Shown here in pieces: positions 57,491-64,000 of a stretch of DNA of 64,000 nucleotides (within the stretch, counting starts at the first letter, position 1; every line of letters starts with the position of its first letter). Location: positions 59,662,870 through 59,726,869 of the forward strand of contig ML677326.1 of NCBI GenBank assembly GCA_007922305.1, in the 5' to 3' direction. A model generated the notes under the pieces. It was not told the origin of the DNA. It saw only the letters and a program-made list of their open reading frames with translations, and did no database searches. Made by a program: the position numbers and the translations under genes. This stretch comes from Dermatemys mawii. Lineage: Eukaryota > Chordata > Testudines > Dermatemydidae.

Positions 57491-60405
57491 ATGTTGACAC
57501 TGTTACATCATCTTGCCACTCTCCGATCTGTGCGTTTTATCCACCTAGCTTGTGAATGCCTTGGAGCTGAGAATTTTCTTCTTTGTTTACACAGAACTAG
57601 CACAATGCATTAAATCATTATTAATCATTAAATATAAACAACCGCCATATAGCTTGTACTATAATCAAGGACCAACATCAAGGATGGGGGTCCATTGTGC
57701 TAGGTGTCGTACAAACAAGATGATAATCCTGGTACCATATGTATGCAGGACTTGAACATGTTGTCATTAAAGTACCTGAATAAAAGCTCTGTATGAGCTT
57801 GAAAGCTTGTCTCTCACAAGCTTCTTGTCCAATAAAAGATATTGCCTCACCTCCCCTGTCTCTCTGGTTTGAAAAAATGCACTTGAAAGAGGATTTTGAG
57901 TGGATCTGGGGCAATTGCTTGGGGTACAGGGAGAAGAGAGGCCTTTCAAGCATAAGGGGCAATATGGAAGAAGGCTAAAAGACGAGAGTGGGCAGATAAT
58001 AGAAATGAGGTGCTTGGTGTGTGTGTGGTGGGGGAAGGGGGTGGGAAGGTGATGCTTGGGAAGACCCTCAATTTTAGGAAGGAATGAGAGCAGAAATATA
58101 GACAGAAGCTTGAAGGCAAGATTGAGAAACAAGAATTTGATTTTCAAAATGCACTGAGTACCAAGAGCTCCAGCTGAAGTCAATGGCAGTTGCAGGTGCT
58201 TAGCACCTGTGCAAATCAAAGCCTTATTGTGTCATTTTTCACTCAAATGAGTACACCAAGTTTATTTCCAACAAATCGGCATTCAGACACAAATTCTAAG
58301 TGGCATCATTATCCATCTGTTAAAAAACATTAAAAACAAAGCAAACTATGTCCAATTTTGGCACTGGTATTTAATGGATTTCTTATCAACTTCTCTCTCA
58401 CGGGGGAAAGTCTATTTCTTCAGGGGTTCAAGTCAAAATTCTAGTCATTGTATAACATCAAGAAAATTGCTAGCTAAACTTGGAATTACCAGGACTATAG
58501 TTTCCATCAATGTAGCCACCTCACTACAGCTACACAGAATATTTTGTCTTTACCAGAAGATAGTAGTTTACTAGATGCCTTTTAAAGCAGAGAGAGAGGC
58601 TTGATATTAGAGGGTTCTCCACAGTCCGGCCTGCTTTTTGTTGTCCTGAATGTGTACTACTTACAATTATTCTGTTTGTAAAGTGCCTCACCAGCTCCTG
58701 TTGAAAATAATTATGATTAAAACATCCTGTCATCTCTGTTAATTGAATTGTGTACTTTTGAAGAAGAATTAATCTAAACCAGTTAAGACATGAAAAGGTA
58801 GTGACTAGAGAATGATTTCTAACAGTAATTTTTGAAATGCCAAACCTAATCAGTTGGAGTTGACACTGTCCCTTCAGCACATTCGTAGCCTTCATGTCGT
58901 AGAGAAATGAGTTGCCTTGCTTAAAAATGGGTTGTCAGACAACTTAATTTTGAATTACCGCCTTTAATTATGCTACTTGATATAATTTGCTATGATAAAA
59001 TTAGTGCAGCTGGCCTCCGGTTTAGTTTCCACATTTGACTGCACGGTACAATGAAGCTGTCTGAAATAAACATCTATTAAAGAAATACACTCTTTACAAG
59101 AATTCATTATTCTACATGCCAAATGAAATAAAGACCTTAGTATCAATCTTGTCCCTATTCAATGAATACAGGAACTTCAACATAATCATAGTGTGCCAAA
59201 TGGCAAATTATAGCAATGAGATTTGGTATGCTGAGTTCATGTATTTGCAAGATATCTGTTGTGTACATTTTCCCTTAATGATTCATTATCTTGTTACAAT
59301 TGTATTAGAAAAATGTACACAGGTTATCATGCTTCCAGTGTAAAAGGGATCTATAAAAAATGAACTTTGTGGTGTTCTGCATGATTCTGTTATTGTAGCT
59401 GTATGGATTAATGCATTAACTTTTAGCTTCTTGATACAAAAACGTAAAATCTGATTCTACCATCCTGACAAGGAATAGCACTTTACTCTGTATGATCTCA
59501 GTGGGATTACTTGTGAGCTAAGGCTTTTATCCTGCAAACAGCTTTGCACGGGTGGACTCCTACACCTATGCAGAACCCCATTGACTTAAGTAAGGTACAG
59601 CTTTCAGGCTCCAGGGCCCAAGGTACAGCTCAACCTGAGTAAGGAGTGCAACATCTAACCTTTAATGAATAATAATATGAGGTGGGTGAAACTTTTCTAT
59701 GGTTGAGTTAAAACCACATTCAGATTGGTAGTTGTGAACTCACAGATTAATTAACATGGTTAAAGCATAAGCCAAACCTAACACAAAAGGTGCATGTGAG
59801 CCTGTCCAGGAACGCTTGGCTGAGCATTGTTTGGGGTGGGGGTGGGAAAAGAGATCACACAGAAATTGAGGTCAAACAGAAGAACATATAGAGCCAGAGA
59901 GAAGCAGAAAGAGCAGCTGACTCTGGAAGAAAGCTGCAGAGAGGAAGGGTGGAGGGATGCAGGCTGAAAAGTCATCGTGGTGCTATGAGAAAAGAAGCTG
60001 TTTCCTGCTATTTGATTCCTTCTGAATTCAGAGGGACTGAATTTTGTACGTTATTATTTGTAAACAAATAAAACCACGTCAAAGAAATACCTGACTATCC
60101 TCAATTTCTACTCCCAACTGGAACGCCTACAGGATCCTAGACTTTGACTAGCCCTTCGGTTTCAAAAGGGGAAATAATAAATAAAACTAAATAAATGTTA
60201 AGAACACTATCTCGGTTTTAGAGCCTCACACACCACTTAGGTTTGAGATTCAGACATTAAAGAAACACTGTTTAAACCTGAATTTTGGGTTTCTGTTAAA
60301 AATTGTGGGGAACTTACTGAATGAAATTTGCCATTGAGGAGAAGATCTGTATAAGGCATGTGCACCACATAACTCCTACTTATGCTCTATTTTGAGGGCT
60401 TAGGT
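57491..60405. other. Unassigned stretch with an L2-like tail
   Basis: At 57663-57716 GGTCCATTGTGCTAGGTGTC resembles an inverted L2-type 3' end. The segment at 59780-60090 ends in AAATAAAACCACG and may be related to the sequence at 31010-31240. No gene recognised. Confidence 0.35.
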
Positions 60406-61018
60406 CAGGGGTGGGCAAACTACAGCCCATGGGCCTGCCCTGGTGAGCTCCTGGCTGGAGAGGCTTCTCCCCTTCCCCAGAGCCTTAGCATGCCATGTGG
60501 GCAGCGCTCTTGGGGGGGAGGAGGGGGGCTGTGAGCTCATGCGGGACCAGACCCACTGGTCTGAGCCGCACAGTAATGGGGCTGGAGCCTGGGGGGTGGT
60601 GTTGGATAAGGGGCATGGAGTTCCAAGGGAGAGTCAAGGGACAGGGCATTTGGAAGGGGCAAAGGTTCTGCGGGGGGGAGGTGTCAGGATGGAGAACAGG
60701 GTGGTGGATAGGGCATGGGAGTCTCGGGGGTGTGATAGGGGTCGGGGCAGTCGGGGACAGGGAGCAGCAGGGGTTGAGTAGGGGGTGGGGTCCCCGGGAG
60801 GTGGTGGGGCGGGGGGGTCTGTGGAGGGTGGGATAAGGAGCAAGGGTGGTTGGATGGGTCAGAGATTCTGAAGGGGGCAGTCGGGGCAGGAAGTGGGAAG
60901 GGATCGGTTAAGGGGTGGGGCCAGGCTGTTTGGGAGGCACAGCCTTCCCTACCCAGCCCTTCATACAATTTTGCTACCCTGATGTGGCCCTCAGGCCAAA
61001 ATGTTTGTCCACCCCCTG
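60406..61018. mobile_element. hAT-type MITE with G-rich core
   Basis: Starts CAGGGGTGGGCAAACTACAG and ends, inverted, CAGGGGGTGGACAAACATTTTG. Target duplication GCTTAGGT (60398-60405) and ACTTAGGT (61019-61026) differ by one base. The interior is G-rich (GGGGTGGGG-type motifs) and produces spurious open frames on both strands. Confidence 0.8.
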
Positions 61019-62279
61019 ACTTAGGTGTTGCATAGCCCTTATGCCTGTATATGGGTCATGTTTCACTGTAACGGGCATAAAAAAGTTTCCAGATTTTGTT
61101 GTTGTTTTTTTTAATTCAATAGAACAATTTTGGCGGGGTTTGAACATTCCCCAGTAGTGTTGGAAACCAAACAAACACCATTTTGCTAATGTATGAGAAA
61201 TAGAAAGTGGACCTTGCTATGAACCAGACTAAAAATCTTCTTAATCATCTGAGTGAATGGGAAACAATGTTGTCCCTTTTTGACCTGAATGGCTAGTCAA
61301 AATTCAGGGTTCTGGAGATGTTCCAGGTAGGAGTGGAAATTGACTATGGAATCTAGGATGCAATCTTGTTTATTTACAAAGAATTTACAAAATCCTGCTT
61401 CTGCAAACTCAGGAGGAGCCAAAGGCAAAAGGAGCAATTTCTTACCTAACAGCCTCAAGCCTCTTTAGCCAGCACCAGACCCAAAAGCTGTCTCTCCAGC
61501 TTCGCCCATGTCACACGCATACTGTGCTTACAGCCTTCTGCTTAGATTTCTTCAGGTGTACATCAATCAATGCCTCCCCCTCCCTCTCAGCACCTACTGC
61601 CGATCAGCTGTTTTGTGGAATCTGGAGGTTCTTGGGGGAAGGGAAGAGGAGCGAGGGTGCATCATGCTTGGAGGAGGGGTGGAACTGAGTGGCGAAGAGG
61701 TAGGGCAGGAGCTTTGGGAGAAGAGGTTGAGTGGGGGCAGGGCCTGGGCAGAGCTCATGGGGACGCACCCCCTGGAAGATAGAAACTCAGCACCTGTGTC
61801 CTGGGTTCTGCAGCTCTCTAAGGAAGGTTCTGCCACTAGCAAGGTCCTACTACCCAAGTCCTGAGTTCTCACTGACCCAAGTCAGACTGATTTGTGTGTG
61901 GACAGAAGAGAGGCTTGGGCTCAAACCTGAGTCAGAGCCCAGGTTCAGTGGGCAATGGAGAGAAATCCATCTTGAGCTGGGAGTCCCAGGGCTTCCTGGC
62001 TCTCCTCCTTACAGCGGGAAGCATGGAAGCCCTAATGTCCTTGATCCTAAGACAGTCAGGTTGGCAGGGCTGCCCCAGAACCCTGAAAACAGAAGCACGA
62101 GCTTTCCAGCAACCCACTAGGAAACTAGGCAAGGTTCTCATGGTAGCCATTCTGTCAGCCACGGTGTCCTTGGAAACTAGATTGTTTCTCCTCTGATGTT
62201 TTGTTTGAAAACATTTAGATTTATCAGCATTTTCTGATGACAATGCCATTTCCTCAGAAATCGCATAACCAGCTTTAAT
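61019..62279. other. Stretch containing an hAT-MITE-like interior module
   Basis: At about 61600-61745 GATCAGCTGTTTTGTGGAAT, TCTTGGGGGAAGGG and GTTGAGTGGGGGCAGGGCC repeat the interior of the MITE at 21912-22309 without its termini. The rest is unassigned. Confidence 0.4.
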
Positions 62280-62425
62280 AGGGAAGTATTATTATCTTCA
62301 TTTTATGGATAGGAGCCTGAGGCACAACATGACTTGTCTGTGGACAAAGGCAGCCTGTTGTAGAGAAGGGAATTGGACTAGTGTCTCCAAAGTACCAGGC
62401 TAGTGCTCTAAATATGTGGGCTATA
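62280..62425 (-). repeat. MIR-like SINE fragment
   Basis: TATTATCTTCATTTTATGGA, GCCTGAGGCACAACATG, GACTTGTC and the downstream CAGGCTAGTGCTCTAA follow the inverted order of a MIR-type CORE-SINE. Confidence 0.55.
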
Positions 62426-63185
62426 CTTCGTCTCCATCAGTGAGAGCTGCTCTCAATACACTTGGATTAGGCCAATTCATGACCAACATTTTGCTCATTT
62501 CTAAATATAATTTTGCTTCAGCCACATTGAGAGTCACCCATTTTTATTCACGTTTTACAAACATTTCTGTAAATGACGTTCTTCTTATGAATGTTCGCAA
62601 AAAGCAATTAGATGCTCGGATTTGTTCAATCACAGCATACAACTGGCTTTGTTTTTAAGTGAAATTTATTTTGGATAAAAGCAGAATTAATTTATAAAGG
62701 TTAGGTCATTCAAACAGGTAACAGAAACAGTGGTACATGGTGCCTGGTCATCAGTCACACCACTCAACTAGTGAATGATGAAGAGTTTGTTGCCAAGAAC
62801 AGTTTGTGACTGATCCACCAGCTGAAATTTGTTAGGGAAAAAAATCCAAACAGTTGCCAATATGGAATAAAATAATATAATTGAATTTCAGCTGATGTAC
62901 AGAAAACGAGCTAAATTAACTGAAAGCCAAATTCTCCCTTGTGTAGAAGGACTGCACAAGGTCTGTGCGTTTTTAAGTCCCACTTAAACCTTCTGTATAT
63001 TGGGTGAATTTCTCTCTAATGTTAACTTAGGATGTTGTGCTCTCTGACCAGTGATCTGATTCTGTCTGGTACATATTGTGTTCATACGTCCAGTGTTTCA
63101 CCAAAGGGCACAGCTCTTTATGGCTAAACACATATGGAAAGATAATTGTTGAAGTGTAAGAACTGTCCTTAATTTTTTCTGACAG
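62426..63185. other. Unassigned stretch, probably intronic
   Basis: Nothing recognised. Confidence 0.35.
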
Positions 63186-63251
63186 TTCTTCACCACTTTC
63201 CACCACCCGGCCACCTACTGCAAAAAAGAAAAGGCCAGAGGAACAGGCAAG
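63186..63251 (+). CDS. Candidate 66-base exon of an unidentified host gene
   Basis: Preceded by CCTTAATTTTTTCTGACAG and followed by GCAAG/GTGTGT. In phase 2 it encodes SSPLSTTRPPTAKKKRPEEQ, with a basic cluster like a nuclear localisation signal. Phase 0 is also open. The phase-2 reading does not join directly to 53931-53984, so another exon would have to lie between. Confidence 0.35.
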
Positions 63252-64000
63252 GTGTGTCCATGCCACAGAGCGTATTGGGTATAGAGCATAGGTGGGTCCA
63301 GTACTCAAGGGCAAAGGAGCCACTGCTTTGTGGAATCTCTTTTCTGTCCTACCTGCATGGAGATTGGGCTGGAGCAGTCACCAGATAGAAACTCCTTGGC
63401 TGCTCTGTGACCTGGATGAATTATTCTCATGCCCTTATCTACTACGCACTTGCTAGTGCACAGTCCAGCTGCTTGGTCAGGCACTGGCTCCTGCATTTTA
63501 TTCCTCAGTGGCAATGCTGTAGTAAGTGGTCCCACAAACTGCATGAGACATGAGTTATCTATCACTTAACAAGGCTTATCACAGATGTTAAGATGAGGAA
63601 GAATCTATTCGACAGCACACACCCGCCAGCTGTCTCTAACATCCTTTTTCTCCAGATGAAATTGAGTCTGCCGTTTCTCCTTCAAAACTTTTGAATTAAG
63701 ATGTTTGTTTATATAGAGAGCCAAGGAACATAAAATGTCATCTCCATTGATGACTGATCTTTTTCATTCAGTGGCAGACACTTTAATGTGCCACATTTGA
63801 CTGACAACAGATCACACCTGAGTTTTGTAACAGAAAGGACTTATCCATACAACAGCAGTTTTAATATCCATGCTTTCTCACATCACACCATTATCAAATT
63901 CACTTTTTTATTCCCAAGGTTTTATTTTTTTTAATGACTGAATCCCTCACCTATGAAGACTTCATTTCAAATCCTACCTCAGGATTTCCCTTGTGGGCCA
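63252..64000. other. Unassigned stretch to the window end
   Basis: No gene or element ends recognised. Confidence 0.35.

Noticed and set aside
60443..60836. Overlapping open frames of 112 and 113 codons
   Set aside because: They lie in the G-rich interior of the MITE at 60406-61018.

Overview
The window looks like noncoding-rich vertebrate nuclear DNA, most likely from a reptile and probably a turtle. It has CR1 3' ends, MIR/CORE-SINE-like pieces, L2-type LINE remains, hAT and Harbinger DNA transposons and Penelope-like retroelements, on an AT-rich background with GT/CA microsatellites. The turtle assignment comes from the look of the repeats and is an inference. There is no operon structure, and I see no tRNA, rRNA or CRISPR.

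The best-preserved part is a mobile-element cluster at about 21.9-30.3 kb. It holds, in order: a 398-bp hAT-type MITE with perfect 17-bp ends (21912-22309); a Penelope-like element (22480-25440) with a 10-bp target duplication, coding for a reverse transcriptase and a GIY-YIG nuclease and broken only by two in-frame stops; and a 4.4-kb PIF/Harbinger transposon (25857-30300). The Harbinger carries an uninterrupted DDE transposase on the + strand (26227-27468). Converging on it is a two-exon Myb/SANT-like gene on the - strand (29747-29186 spliced to 28269-27701). A family of AGCGCT-centred palindromes crowds both ends, and a further 100-codon open frame of unknown meaning lies inside the Myb intron.

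Older remains are spread through the rest: another Penelope family (about 6950-7580, -), an L2-type LINE (31290-32745, -), a second non-LTR fragment (19690-20470, -), a ZBED-type hAT transposase relic (35050-37225, +) split by a Harbinger-like MITE, several hAT MITEs with readable 8-bp target duplications, CR1 tails at 17.3 and 48.6 kb, and a lone Penelope 3' tail at 53.3 kb with its own target duplication. Both Penelope tails fold into a hammerhead-ribozyme-like core.

The window also appears to lie inside one or more large host genes read on the + strand. Five short exon-like segments (39033-39083, 45716-45769, 46433-46493, 48009-48100, 53931-53984) have splice-site-like borders and join in compatible phase into one 104-codon frame without stops. 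Further candidates lie at 12574-12680, 15405-15515, 47706-47726 and 63186-63251, and a possible separate two-exon 3' end at 14524-14946. I could not identify the gene. All exon calls are inferences from splice signals and open frame.
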